A stretch of 64,000 nucleotides of DNA from Sequoia sempervirens. Lineage: Eukaryota > Streptophyta > Pinopsida > Cupressales > Cupressaceae. Shown here one piece after another: positions 12,281 to 25,400 of this stretch. The notes below the pieces were generated by a model. The model was given only the letters and a program-made list of their open reading frames with translations. It ran no database searches and was not told the DNA's origin. A program made the translations under genes and the position numbers. Position 1 is the first letter of the stretch. Each line of letters opens with the position of its first letter. Where the stretch lies: positions 121,308,552 through 121,372,551 of the forward strand of contig VDFB02252616.1 of assembly GCA_007258455.2 (NCBI GenBank), written 5' to 3'.

Positions 12281-14862
12281 TATGATATCTACAAAGTGCA
12301 TAGAATGCCTGTGAAGATTTGAATTGTTCTGCACATCCATCTAATCATACAAAATCATTTTCAAATTTTACACCCCTGCTTCTCAAATTCTCAAAAAATA
12401 TTGTAAAGTAATTTTGGACAAAAAGTGTGTCATGATCTTTATCATCACTACTATAAAAGTGACATTCTTTCTTAATGGCCCGTTCTTCATCTCTCAACAC
12501 CATCCAATTCTGATTGTGCATGTCGATAACACACATGAACCATAATAGTGATCTTCTTTGAAAATTAATACTCTGATTGAATCTCCTTTTGATGTACAAA
12601 GGAGTAATTTTCTGCAGAGTCAACTACTGATAGAACTGTTCCATGTGGGAAAGTATCTCTCAATGTTTGGAATTGTTGTGCTTGCCACTTAGCAAAACAG
12701 GAATGATGTATGTATGGTCGTATCAATTTTTGAAAATCTTCCATAAATTTTCCAATGGGAATCTCCTCTTCTACATATTTCAACCTTGTGGATTCTTTCC
12801 CAAAATTTGTTTGCAACTTTACATACTTGTACCTATGTTAGTAAAATATGTGAATAACTAATAAACCACACTTGATCAATGAAACATTACATCAAACAGA
12901 ATCCAAATAACAATCTATGAGAAATTGAAACAAATAAACTCTCTAAAAATAGTACTTACCTCTTGCAATTTACTGTCTTTGTTAGGTCAGTATCCTCAAT
13001 TCTTGAAGGAAATTTAGCCAAATTTCCACATGTCTCACAAATTCCTTTTATGTAGTTTATTTGAGGTACATTTTCATGATCACATAATATAGAATTTATG
13101 AACAAATTTTCCTATTTAGGAGGTGCATTTTGAAAGCCACATCTTTCTTCTCTCATCTTTTGAAACACCTAATAGTAGAGATCAAATTCAATATGATAAC
13201 GACAACAACAAGTTTCAAAAAACTTGTTTATCTTCACATAATATGGCTTTAACCTTTGAAACATTATTTTCCCAATCTTTATATGAGGATATGCATTACA
13301 AAATTTCATATACATCTCAAATTGTGTTATTTCTAGCCAATGTTTGATATGATTTTCATAAATACTAGGTCCAATCCTGTGTCTAATAACATCTCTAGTA
13401 TTTTATGATGGATGAGTCTAATCATGCCAAAAACCTGAGACCAAGTTCCTAACAACATCTTCAATCCTGTCAGAATGGGGAGCTCTACACATAATTGCCC
13501 AATTTCCTTCTAAACTCTCATCCAAAAACTTTCTCTTTTTCTCATATTTTATCAATGTGGTTCTACTATAACCAATTTCACTTGAAAGTGAAGACATTTT
13601 TTTTTTCTTGCTATATCTTGATGTACAATAGATGTCAACATCACCCTTCTTGTAGTGGCCTTATCCACTGATCGAGATCCTTTTCCAATGGAATCTAAAC
13701 CCTTTTTAACATTTTGAACAATATCCTTTTGTAATCCCATGTGTTTCTTCTTATTTGATGATGAATGGACACCCAACAATTGTAATGACTCTTTGAGCTC
13801 ATCACGAAGAAGTAAACGTGATAACAATTGGTTTTTTCAAGTGTATCAAGATGATTGAAATGATGATTAATCATTCCATTTACAGATTTAGTCATTGACC
13901 TCTTTCTCTTATTATAAGGCTGGTTGGCATAATATTTGAGTTTCTCTATATCCATTTCAAGTAAATGATCTAAATTTCTATGAGAAATTTGTTTCCCCAC
14001 CTTCTCAGCTATTTTTATATGCTCATCCATACCAGTAGGAGGAAGTGATCCCGACCCCTCTCCAACATGCATTGTTTGAACTTGTGCCTCTTCCCTATCT
14101 TCAAGGACCATGCATTCTTGAGCGGATTCATTTGATCCAATGTATAGATTTGGCTCAAATTGAGCATGAAAACTTCCTGCTTGTTGAGCCCTTCCTACAC
14201 ATGTGTCACAAAATATTTTGCAAACAAAAGTGAGAGATGATTTTATGTAAGTGAAGTTTATCTATGCAAGCAAACAAACTGATAAAACATGATGCTATAA
14301 GTGAGAGAAGTTTGTGCTAGTTTTATATGTTCATCCATACCAGTAGAAGGAAGTGATCTTGACCCCTCTCCAACAAGCATTGTTTGAACTTGGGTCTCCT
14401 CCCTAACTTCAAGGTCCATGTGTTCTTCAATGGATTCGTTTGATCCAATATCTAGATTTGGCTCAACTCCAACTTGAGGAATCCCTAGAGCATAAAACAT
14501 AAAAAATAATTTGAGAACATTGAAGTGATGAAAATAAAAGACCAAAGACACAAAACACAAATATTGAAACAAAAAGAATTGGCTTAAGGAATTGGAGTCA
14601 AGGATCATATAAACATTGCAACTTGCATGACCAAGATGACTTGAGGACATTTAAAAGTATTTATACTCATTCAAGTGCAATGATGGTTAGAAAATTTCAA
14701 AGTAAAAGTCCTAAACACACACTTGAGAGTGAGAGAGAGAAGAAAAAAGCATGTACCTTGTTTCTTTCTATGATAATTTTCCAAGTTTTGTTCACACCTC
14801 TTTTGTTCTTCTTTTGACAATTTTCATTGAGACGCTTTTTTTCTTTTTCTTTGTTTTCCCAT
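12281..14862 (-). pseudogene. Decayed spliced transposon-type gene (TCCCRYH / VVDSAENYS protein family)
   Basis: Read right to left this holds parts of one protein. A likely first exon, 14862-14757, starts at an ATG, is very basic, has one stop (probably CGA to TGA) and ends at a good GT donor (CAAG|GTACAT). A second exon starts near 14484 after a CTCTAG acceptor. A large body at about 14170-13550 continues through frameshifts. Near 13290-13180 there is a block reading LKPYYVK...TCCCRYH. Near 12700-12570 a stretch with VVDSAENYS gives a buried-beta-strand Asp as in RNase H-fold transposases. I know this block pattern from uncharacterised transposon-linked proteins in plants and animals but cannot name the family. 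Several stops fit CAG/CAA to TAG/TAA. The C-terminal part is lost in the gap. Confidence 0.55.
14017..14475 (-). repeat. Duplicated exon segment inside the transposon-type pseudogene
   Basis: Segments 14017-14165 and 14326-14475 are close copies about 309 bp apart. Both encode on the minus strand a peptide with GSNES and GMDEHIK blocks and are preceded by splice-acceptor-like sequence, so an exon with part of an intron was probably duplicated in tandem. Confidence 0.7.
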
Positions 14863-15256
14863 TTTCTTCTTCAACTTAAGGATGACTCAGAACAAGTCCT
14901 CTACCAACTTAGTTAAATTATCCTCCAAATTTTTCCTTGGTTGATAAAAATGAAAAGTTGTCGAGCTCCAATATTTGCCTCCTTGATAAATGTGCAAAAA
15001 CTTCTCCAAAATTTGCACTCCAAGTGATATAAATGAGAATTAATCTTGCAATTTGATATCCAGAATAATGACAAATAAGCTTCTATTTATATGCATATGG
15101 GATGGGAAAAAAATTATTACAGTGTACATGGAATAACTAGATCCTAGTTTAAATGAATCAAGTAGTAAACAAACAAGTTATTTCATTGTGGAGTTTGTTG
15201 TTATTTAATTCATAGGTATACACAACATATCTAGTAATTTTAGAATTTTGTTGAAG
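14863..15256. other. AT-rich spacer
   Basis: No gene, repeat or signal recognised between the transposon-type pseudogene and the satellite. Confidence 0.4.
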
Positions 15257-15652
15257 TGTCAAAAATGTACATTAGAGGTATAATTTGAATTCAATTTTCT
15301 TAATTATATTTGAATTGAATTTCAAGTTATTTGTCAAAAATGTATAATAGAGGTATAATTTGAATTAAATTTTCTTAATTATATTTGAATTGAATTTCAA
15401 GTTACTTGTCAAAAATGTATAATAGCTTGATGTAATTTGAATTGAGTTTTCTTAATTATATTTGAATTGAATTTTAAGTTAGTTGTCAAAAATGTATAAT
15501 AGAGGTATAATTTGAATTAAATTTTCTTAATTATATTTGAATTGAATTTCAAGTTACTTGTCCAAAACGTATAATAGCTCGATATAATTTGAATTTAATT
15601 TTCTTAATTATATTTGAATTGAATTTCAAGTTACTTGTCAAAAAGATTATAT
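15257..15652 (+). repeat. 75/77-bp AT-rich satellite, five copies plus a partial
   Basis: Copies start at TGTC in 15257, 15332, 15407, 15484 and 15559, with a short partial from 15636. Each contains TTCTTAATTATATTTGAATT. Steps are 75, 75, 77, 75 and 77 bases. Copies 2 and 4 carry AGAGGTATAATTTG; copies 3 and 5 carry AGCTYGATRTAATTTG and are 2 bases longer. Copies 2-3 and 4-5 therefore form two rounds of a 152-bp dimer. Confidence 0.9.
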
Positions 15653-16179
15653 CTTGTTCTCAACTCAATGGTTCATGTTGCTTAAGTCATTTTTAAAGAA
15701 ATATTTATTGTGATGAACATGAATGAACTTAATTGTAAAGTCACATTGATTTCCCTAAAATTATACTAGAGATCAAATGTATATTGAATATAAGGAAATG
15801 TAAGTTGTAAGAGATCATAAAATAAGAAAATATGTATGTATATTGAATATTTAAAGCAAATGCATACATATATTATGTGTAAACATGTTTGAACCATAAG
15901 CAAACACATGTACATACATGTAAAGGGATTCAATACATATAAACATAACACATATTATAAGCAAAGAGGGAAATGTATGTAGATATCATATAAGAAAATA
16001 TATGTACATATCATAAAAGAAAAATGTAAATTAAAGATCATCAAATGTTGAATACTAAAGATCAACAAATAAGCAAATGCATGTATATCATATAAGCAAA
16101 TGTAAGTTAGAGATCATCAAATATAAAATACTATTAAAGATCATCATATAATCAAATAAATGTGGTAAAGATCATAAAT
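15653..16179. repeat. Degenerate AT-rich repeat tract
   Basis: Phrases such as AGATCATCAAAT and AAGCAAATG...TATATCATATAAG recur with irregular spacing from about 15790 to 16160. No gene is seen. Confidence 0.45.
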
Positions 16180-16675
16180 CTAGAGTGCATGGCCTAATAT
16201 GAATGTCTACTCCTAGACAAATGGCCATCTGAATGAGAACGGTCCTGCTCTGATGGATGTGGTGAGCCCTGCAAATAAAATTATGTACAAGATGTGTTAA
16301 ATACATATAATTTATATTAAATAAATTTTATGAAAGTTATTTTTAAATGAACTTGTATTTTTAAATATCAATCTAGATCTATGCATACATAAATATATTG
16401 CATGTACATATACACTTGTGATTATATAAAAATGTAAAACTCACATGTCCACTAACAACAGATTCATCCACAAAGTCACATTGATCATGCACATGATCTA
16501 GACCAAGGCTAGGAGTGATATGAGGTATGTCCACCTGTAACAATATATATACACATATATATGAGCTTACATGAATATCTAGTTTAAAAAAATTTAAAAA
16601 ATAATGAAAAAAGAATTGAAACATTCACATGCACACATACATGCACATCATCTGATATCGGATGACCTAAGTCCT
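16180..16675 (-). pseudogene. Three possible small exons of an unknown acidic/His-rich protein
   Basis: On the minus strand there are three short open pieces, each bounded by plausible splice sites in phase 0: 16675 to about 16647 (acceptor ATTTCAG, then a GT donor), 16534-16445 (acceptor TTGTTACAG, donor CAT|GTGAGT, exactly 30 codons), and about 16269-16196 (acceptor TTTATTTGCAG, ending in a TAG stop). Joined they give a short peptide rich in His, Asp and Ser with no known domain. It could be the tail of a transposon gene cut on its upstream side by the LTR-like block at 16689. Weak evidence. Confidence 0.3.
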
Positions 16676-16688
16676 CTGAAATAGTCGT

Positions 16689-19018
16689 TGTAACACCCCG
16701 TCGTGCAAACCCCAAAGGACATCAACACAATAATTTTTTTTTAAAGTATTCTAAACATACATGTGATGCACATTAAATCAAAAGTCATAAAACTTAATTA
16801 AACAAATTCACTTACACTTACGTCCCTTGGGGTACACGAGGAGACATTACAAACTTAATTCGATACAATAGCAATAAGGAATAAAAGCCAAAGATATAGT
16901 CCATAACAAAGTAAACATTAAAAAATGTAACACATACATGGTGAAATCATTAATAAGAAACCATCTGTGTACATAAATACAACATATACATGATTAACTC
17001 AACACATAATGATAACCTCTTATCGTCATATAAACTCAAGGGACACAACCCCACAAATACAACACATCGAATAACCACTACCAAGAACCAATATCCACAC
17101 AAGGTTTACCAAGATGAAATACTACCTTACATTGCATTACAATGTTCAAGAGGTACAATGATACATAAGTGTTTCCAAACATTAACAGAAACCATACAAT
17201 AAGATGACATGATACAACTGAACAGATGAATACAAACTATCATAACTGGCTCCAAGACAAATACAACTCTGGAGTTTCTGCAGCAGCACTAATCTGCACC
17301 TATCGATCCTCGACTGGGGACCCAATGGGGTGCTTAGCATGTTCCACCTGACCATGTGGGTCCAAAGACCCACCCCCCATGCTAAAGAGCTGACAAGAAA
17401 GAGACCTCAACCAGGAACATCCAAACAGGGAACCACAAGACTCAACATCATACAAAAGTATCATAAAACTCAAGGATTACAATGACATAATCAACAACAT
17501 TCATGATTCAACATAATAACTTAAAGTCATAAATCTCATCACATTAAAAAAAGCAATAACCAGTAAACAAGTAACTAAAGGATGATCATGAAACATTTCC
17601 AAATCAAACTGAAATAATAAATAGAATACAATTCCAGAGGCAATGAGGAAACAAGGAAAATGGGTGTCAAGTGGAGAGTTTCATTGCATAGCTCTCATGA
17701 GATCTCCTGGCCCTTCCTCCAACTTGAGGCACCGACACCCATCTATGGATCTGCTGGCTCTTCCTCCTACTTGAGGTGCCACCATAGGGTAGCTCATGCG
17801 GAGCCGATAATCTCTCATGAAGATGAGATTATGACTTTGTCGACCATGGCCTTCTCAGTCTATCATTAGTCTATGATAGCCCTAATGCATAGACGAGGAA
17901 TCGAATATTTATTATCTTGTGTGTTTTACTACCCATCCCCTTAAGTTCTATTTTTAGGTTATCACTTGTTTAACTACTCTTACATGGGTTCTCCTGAGCT
18001 CTTCCTACTTTTGAGGCACCAGCCCCCACGAAGAGCCACTCTCCCTAAGACCCTTAACATAAATCAAATCCAAGGGTTGTACTACATAACAAGAACATTA
18101 GATCACAATAGAGAAACATGTGAGGCATTACCCATCTCGCTATAAACACATAATCAAAGTCTCAACAATTCTTGTACAACCCTTTCAAAATCATGATACC
18201 AAAACACTTGCCACATCAAGGGCACATAAAGAGAGAACATTAACTGACAATCATCTCAAGCCTCTAGAAGCCAAAAAGAATGAAAACCCACAAACGAGGG
18301 TAAAATGAAGCAACAAGAGCTTTTCCCAAATAATTCCAACACAAGGATAAAATTTCCCTCAAATATGAGATTAACTCAGAAAAGCCACACAAAGAAAGTT
18401 TCATCAAACCTATCCACAAATCATTCAACCCTAAAAACACAAATACAATCCACATATCAACAATGGTGTCACCTCGAAAGAGATTCAAAAAAGAAAAATC
18501 AACCTTTAATTCAATAATAATCACTCAAAAAACTAAAAGCCACCAACTAGGTACTCCACGGGAGACTTCAATTTTTCTCCTCACAAGAACCCCTTACTGT
18601 GGCACATAAATCACCTTCATAAAGTCCACAACATGGCAACAACAACAATTATCTAATCACATTCTCAATTAAAAGAAAACCAACCTACTCAACAAACAAA
18701 ACAATTACAATCTCAAACTAATTCTAATATACACAATTCCACCATTAAAGAGTTTGATACAACCACCCATTACAAGATTACCAAATGCAACCGTATAACA
18801 AAACTCTCTAAGGATCCAAAATATAAATAAACCATTTCCCTCTAACCTTGCTAAACTAGCAATCAGAAAGGTAAACGGTGGTTGGACGAACTCATAGAGC
18901 TTAACAAAATACTGGGTAAGAGCAATGAAGGTGTGCGCCATGCAAGATTCAAAGGCAAGCTAAACTATGACTCCCTACCTAGGCTCTAAGCATAACACTC
19001 ATAGATCAGATTCCAACA
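16689..19018 (-). mobile_element. LTR-like block with TGT...ACA ends (possible solo LTR)
   Basis: The block begins TGTAACACCCCG on the plus strand and ends GATTCCAACA, so on the minus strand it runs TGTTGGAATC...GGGGTGTTACA, a typical LTR edge. Length is about 2.33 kb. No coding domain is recognised. Inside, a phrase like CTTCCTCCWACTTGAGG recurs near 17715, 17762 and 18006. The flanking five bases (GTCGT and GAGAT) do not match as a target-site duplication, so insertion as a unit is not proven. The Athila-type element landed 7 bp beyond its right end. Confidence 0.35.
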
Positions 19019-19025
19019 GAGATGT

Positions 19026-20351
19026 TGATGAGCCTAAAATATGCTCATAATTTGATGTTATGATAAAAATTTTAAATGACTTTATTTTTGCTATTTCACG
19101 GCTGTTCAAACTTTGTTGAAACCTTTTGTGGGGATATCCTATAGCAAGACACTTTTATATTCCTGCAGCCTATTGTGTTGACTTGATTGCATTTATTGCC
19201 CTGTTGACTCCCGAAAATGGCTGGTATATTGTATACAGTTTTTGAATGGTGAAGTAGATTTAAAATATGTGATTAATGAATAGATATAGTGTATGTGCCA
19301 TGTGCCTTTTCTTGCGCATCTATTACCTTTTGTTTCGCGGTTGTTGAAGAATGATCGAGTCAAGTGCAGCCGATCTCGGCCTTGCAGTAAAGCCCATTTC
19401 TTGCACAACTTTGAGGAAGCTCCAGTGAAGACTCTTTGACCGAAACCGATTGGGAAAATTTTTTAATGATAAGTCAATCTGGAAATAGTGGAGCGCTAGA
19501 TTCTCTCTGAATCGGGTTGAACACATAAATTCATTTATGAAGCTTGTTCCTTGATTCAGGGATACACTTTACTTCCACGTCTTTCTTTGATGAAGTTAGT
19601 TAGTTAGTTGTTCTTCTGATTTAAAAATAAGATACTCCTCCTGCGCGAGAGAGTAGAGGATGAATAGAATGAGTAATAGATGATATTCAAGGTAAGATAG
19701 AAACAGAGTAGCAGATATCATGTAAGAATCAGTATGATAATGAAAGATAGAATCTGTTTGACCAGAAACAGAGTTTGTTGTTAGTTTTCACATCAACAAA
19801 ACAATGTATCTCATTCTGTTTTCATGAATAAAGATCAATGAAGTTCTGAGTTCAGCATCTGTGTAATTAGTAGATGCTTGCTAAGGGGGCCCACTTAGTA
19901 AGTATCTGTAGTTAATTAGTTAAATGTTCTTTTCTGCTGATATCCAGTTAGCTTTCATCTTTGAAGTTTTTATACAAACTCAGTCTTATACTGCTTCAGC
20001 AACATAGAGAGTCCATTCCTGTGACTGTTCCTGTAGCATAAGGCCAGTTCATGGTTTGTGCCTCAGTCGTAGCTGTTACGGTTTCTGTTTTAATCAAGCA
20101 TAGTTGAGTTAAAGAATTTTGCATTACCATTCTGTGGCTTAGATAGAATTTCTTTCCAGTATGTATTTTTGCTAAGATTTGACTGAAACAAATTCCTAGT
20201 GCATATATTTTGCTGTGCCATTTAAAGTCTACGTCCCCTAGTTTGACAAGTAAAATGAACGTCCACAGAGAGATATTAGTCACCTGTCAGAATGTCTAAT
20301 TCCCAGGAAAGTTTTACTGTGATATTCATATCCTTTTGTGAGTGCGAGCCA
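19026..20351 (+). repeat. 5' LTR of the Athila-type element
   Basis: Starts TGATGAGCC and ends GCGAGCCA. It is a direct copy of 29158-30483, same length. An AATAAA signal is at 19827-19832. Relative to the 3' copy, several C/T and G/A differences are visible along its length. Confidence 0.93.
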
Positions 20352-20355
20352 TTTT

Positions 20356-20373
20356 TGGTGCTGTTGCCAGGGA
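20356..20373 (+). other. Primer-binding site, tRNA-Asp type
   Basis: TGGTGCTGTTGCCAGGGA matches the Athila/Tat consensus TGGCGCCGTTGCCGGGGA except for three transitions, each at a CpG in the consensus. It lies 4 bases after the 5' LTR. Confidence 0.85.
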
Positions 20374-20602
20374 TGGCATCTAACTAGGAGTTTGTCGAAG
20401 TCATTTTCAGCATTAGTTTAGTCTGTTAGTCAAAAAAATTCAAAATCCTTCAAGCCATTACTCACCGTATTGCATGCATAGAAGAAGAAGAGACGCACTG
20501 GGAAGGTTCCTCCCTGAAAATCTATTTATTGAACTACCATTTGACCCAGCTGATAACAAACCTAAGTAAAATCCATTCACTTTGCTATTCCAGCACCCAA
20601 AC

Positions 20603-22459
20603 ATGGCAAATAATCCACCTTCTGCATTTGAGTTTCCCATTGTTCCCCAACAAGATACTGACAATCTTAAAAACATCCCATCTTCCTTGCTTCCAAAGTT
20701 TTACGACCTGGTCACAGAAGACCCAGAAACCTTTCTGTTTGAATTTGATGTCCTCTGTCGCAGTTATGACTACAACACAGACGCTCATAAACTGAAGCTA
20801 TTTCCTTCCACTTTGAAGGAGGGAGCTCTCAGATGGTTCATGAGTCTGGGAAGAGGCGTTGTAAATAGTTGAGCAGCCATGCAGATGGAATTCCTTGAAA
20901 AGTATAAGGAATATTGTAAGAGTGTCAGCAAAGGTGATGACATATTCTGAATTCAGCAGAAGGAGGATGAAAGTCTGGAAGATTATATTTTCAAGTTTTT
21001 GTTTTCATTAAAAAGAAAATCAAACCATACTCTTAACGAGGACTCTTAGAAACTACTTTTTCTAAGGGGAATCAGTGATGCCTATATTGATGCCTTGGAC
21101 CTAATAGGAGGAGGTGATATAACTCAACTACCTTGGGATGATATACAAAAAATATGTCTTAACTACTCTCGAGCAATAGTTAAGAAAGGTTGAGGTCATC
21201 ATGCTTCAGTGGGGAAGTCTTCTTCTGGTGGAGTTTCCCGAATGGAGATCACAAATCTGCTATCTGATTTCAAGCAGGACATCATTAATAATATGGCTAC
21301 ACAATTGGACACTATGCAAGCTTGGAAGAAACATGCAGAAGCTGAGGTAGTTTTGGCTGAGTTCTGTCCATACTATAGACAAAAGAAGCGTGATTGCAGA
21401 TGCAAGATGGTGGCTAATTTGGAAGTCAGACAACTGCCTACTGACTTCAAACTAGTGGAAGGTGATGATAATCAAGTGTTCTTTGTTGCACAAAGGAGAC
21501 CATGGGCCCAAAGGCAAGGTATGCCTCAAGACCCTTTAACTTTTGGTAATCCCTATTCTGGCTATAATAACCAATGGCAACAAGCATATGGACCACCACC
21601 ACTATGGAATCCACCTCAACCAAGTTGGCCTAATTATCAAACCCCACAGTGGAAATCTCCTCAAGGAGGTTGGCAGCAGCCACAAGGGCAATGGACCCCA
21701 CCTTCAGGAAATTAGCAACAAAATCCTCAATAGAGAGGTCCTCAACAATGGCAAAACCAGTCTCTTGAGTTCTTGCAGCCTCCACAACCACAACAACAGG
21801 CCCTTATGCCGCCTCCTGCAGCAACTACCACAAATCCTGGACCTCCAAAGCAAACACCTATGCCTACCCAGCTGTTGCCTAATCCCAATAATAAGCAACA
21901 ACAACAGCCACAACAGCCTGTGTATATGTCTGAAGCCAACCAATAGCAAGCTTATGCCTTAAATGTTAATGACATCCATCTGAGGTCTGGAACTACTTTA
22001 CTTGCTCCCAAACCACCTCTGATTACAGAAATATCTGATTCTCCCCTTGAAGAATCTAATGCACCTGTTGTTCCCACTGAGCATATGCCTATACTCAATA
22101 CAGTTTCTATGGAACCTGTTTTGCAGAGACAAGATAAACCACCTTTTCCTCAGAGGTTGCAAAGTACTGAATCTAAACTCATGGAAGAACCCACTTTTGA
22201 CATTCTAGATCAGCTCAAGAATGTGCAAATTCAAATCCCTTTGTTTCAGGCTATTAAAGATGTTCCCATTTTTCGAAAAGCTAATAAAGAAGCCTATTTG
22301 AAGAAGCCTGGACGAAAGAAAAAGGATCCCCAAACAATTCATGTCTTAGGGAAATTGGCTGATATAATGTTGGGAAATGTAGTCATTCCAAAGTATATTG
22401 ACCCTGGAAGCCCTGTAGTACAGATACATATAAATGGCCAAGTTGTAAAAAATATTTGA
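20603..22459 (+). pseudogene. gag, N-terminal part of a once continuous gag-pro-pol frame
   Basis: From ATG 20603 one frame runs to 22459. It contains a Retrotrans_gag-type capsid region (about 20660-21180, with the aromatic ALRWF and LEDYIFKF-like blocks), then a Cys-rich and Pro/Gln/Trp-rich region (21360-21960), then a linker towards the protease. It carries in-frame stops at 20870, 20948, 21047, 21191, 21713, 21731 and 21944, all readable as CGA to TGA or CAG/CAA to TAG/TAA. The frame ends where one base is missing just before the protease active site, near 22450-22457, which shifts pol to another frame. Gag would have packaged the element RNA. Confidence 0.85.
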
Positions 22460-25400
22460 TTGATTTATGAACTGCCATTAATGTAATGACAAAGCATACT
22501 ATGGACTCCTTGAATATTTCAAACATTAGGTCTACACCCACAGTTCTACAGCTTGCAGACAGCTCCACAGTCAAACCTAATGGGATGGTAGAAGATGTAA
22601 TTGTCACTCTTAAATCTTGGGAGTATCCTGCTAATTTCACGATATTATCAGTTAAGGCAACTTTAGGAGGGTATCCAGTTATCCTTGGTAGGCCATGGTT
22701 AGCAACTACTGATGCTTTTATAGGATGTCGTTCTGGAGATATGACCATTTCTGATGGGCAGTCTACAAAGAAATTGGCTTTGTATCCGCCTGCTAAACCT
22801 CAACTAGATTTGTCCTAACCTGTTTGGCCAGATGTGGAAGAAGAAACTAAAAAAGCCAATTCTTTGGCTCAATTAATGATGCTTCAAAATGATCCATTCT
22901 CTCAACTTCAAAGTGAAGATGCTTTATTTTTTCAAATTATGCAATTCAACCTTGATACGGATAGTTTATCTGATCCAAGTGACAGTCATCATCAATGTTT
23001 CCTGCAGTAGCTAGATTCTGAGAGTTCATTGCCTAAACTTTCAAAAAAAATTCATAACTTACTTCCATAAGAGGTACAAACATTACCTGTTGATTCTATG
23101 AGTAATCTCATTAAGCAGATAGAATTGTCTCCAGATCATTGTTTGAATGTTAATAGCAAGTTGTCATAGTCTCAAGAGGCTGACTTATTAAAAATGCTAC
23201 AAGAACAGCATAAAGCTTTTGCATGAGAATATGGGGACATGCAAGGAATAGATCCTCGTGTTTGTACTCATAGGATATATATCAAAGAAGATTGTTTACT
23301 AGTTAGACAACCTCAGAGAAGAGTAAATCCAACACTTAGAGAAATAGTGAAAAATAAACTTCAAAAGTTGCTTGATGTTAGTTTTATTTACCCAATTTCT
23401 GACAGCCAATGGGTTTCTCCATTAGTCATTGTCCCCAAGAAAGGAGGAAAATGGAGAGTGTGTGTAGATTACAGAGAGTTGAACAATGCCACTAAAAAAG
23501 ATCACTTTCCATTACCTTTTGTAGACCAAGTACTAGACTCGCTGTTTGGCAAAAGATATTTTTCCTTCTTAGATGGTTACAACGGGTATAATCAAATAAA
23601 AATGGCCCCTGAAGATCAAGACAAGACCAATTTTACCTGTCCATGGGGAATATTTGCTTATTCGGTCTTGCCTTTTGGCTTATGCAATGCACTAACAACA
23701 TTTCAGAGAGCAGTAATTAGTATATTTGTTGATATATCTCATGAATGTATGGAGATTTATATGGATGATTTCACTACATATGGAGTCACATTTGAAGAAG
23801 CACTGGTGAATTTAGAAAAAGTATTAAAAAGGTGTAGAGAGAAAAATTTGTCTCTAAACAGTGAAAAGTGCTTTCTAATGATGGAAGAAGGTATTGTTCT
23901 AGGTCATCATATTTCAAATAATGGAATTCAGGTTGACCCTACTAAAAGTGAAGTTATTCAGAATTTACAAACTCCTGCAAAACAAAAAGATGTTAGAAGT
24001 TTTCTTGGTCATGCAGGGTATTATAGAAGGTTTATAAAAGACTTTAGTAAAATTGTCAGTTCACTTTATGCTTTGTTAACAAAGGATTCCCAATTTGAGT
24101 GGACCGAGGCCTACAAAAAATCCTTCCTGCAGCTAAATGACTTGCTTACTAAATCCCCTGTTCTTCAAGGTCCAAAATGGAACCTGCCTTTTCACATACA
24201 TGCTGATGCATCTGATTTTGGTATAGGAGAAGTTTTAAGTCAAAAAGAAAATTCAATTGAGCATACTATCTACTTTATCAGCAAAAACTTTCAAGGTCCT
24301 GAGCTCAACTATACTGTTATAGAAAAGGAATTACTTGCAGTAGTGTATGCTTTGAATAAATTTAGGCATTATGTCACAGGTTATCAGATATTCGTCCACA
24401 CTGACCATGCAGCAATCAAGTACTTGATGAACAAACCTGTCATTTCTGGTAGATTGGCACAATGGCTCCTATTGTTACAAGAATTTGATATCACAATCAT
24501 TGACAAACCAGGAAGAGCTAATGTTGTAGCTGACTTTTTATCAAGACTTCAATCAGCTACATCTGAGGAACATAAGGTCATTGATGATAGATTTCCAGAT
24601 GAATACTTGTTTTCCATTGCTGCACATACACCCTAGTATGCAGACATTCCTAATTATCTGGCAGCAAACAGAATACCAGCTCATTTTTCTCCAAAACAAA
24701 AGAAATTGTTGATAGAAAAAAGTTTTAACTTTACCTGGATTGCAAATTGTCTGTTCTATACTGGACCTGATCAAGTAATGTGAAGATGTGTAAGAGAAGA
24801 TGAGAATTATGATATCTTGCATGCTTGTCATGATGAACCATGTGGGGGGCATTTTGTAGCAAAAATAACAGCAATGAAAGTTCTTACAATAGGGTATTAC
24901 TGGCCAACATTACACAAGGATACTGTGGCCTATACAAGGAAGTGTGACAGATGCCAGCGTATGGGAAGACCAACTAAGTCAGATGAAATGCCACTATATC
25001 CACAGGTAATAGTCACCCCTTTTGATAAATGGGGGATGGATTTTGTAGGGCCAATTGATCGACCATCAAATGGAAAGTCATACATTCTAGTTTGCACGGA
25101 TTATGTCACAAAATGGGTCGAGGTAAAAGCTATGACTCATGCCCGAGATAACAAAGTTGCTGAATTTTTGTATGAACAAATTTTCACAAGATTTGGAGTT
25201 CTCAAAGAGCTTGTAACTGATCAAGGAGCTCAGTTTACGTCAAATCTGATCATTGCACTTATGAATGACTATAAGATCAAACATAGGAAGTCCAGCCCCT
25301 ATCATCCTCAAGCCAATGGTCAGGCGGAGGTAACAAACAGAGAAATTGAGGCGATCCTCATAAAGACAGTGAAAATTCATAAGAAAGACTGGAGTAATAG

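Noticed and set aside
16684..19023. Target-site duplication around the LTR-like block
   Set aside because: Flanks GTCGT and GAGAT do not match, so the block is listed with low confidence only.
22450..22500. Programmed ribosomal frameshift between gag and pol
   Set aside because: Frame loss fits a single missing base in the protease active-site region; both sides then read as one ancestral frame, and the protease Gly codon is also a stop.
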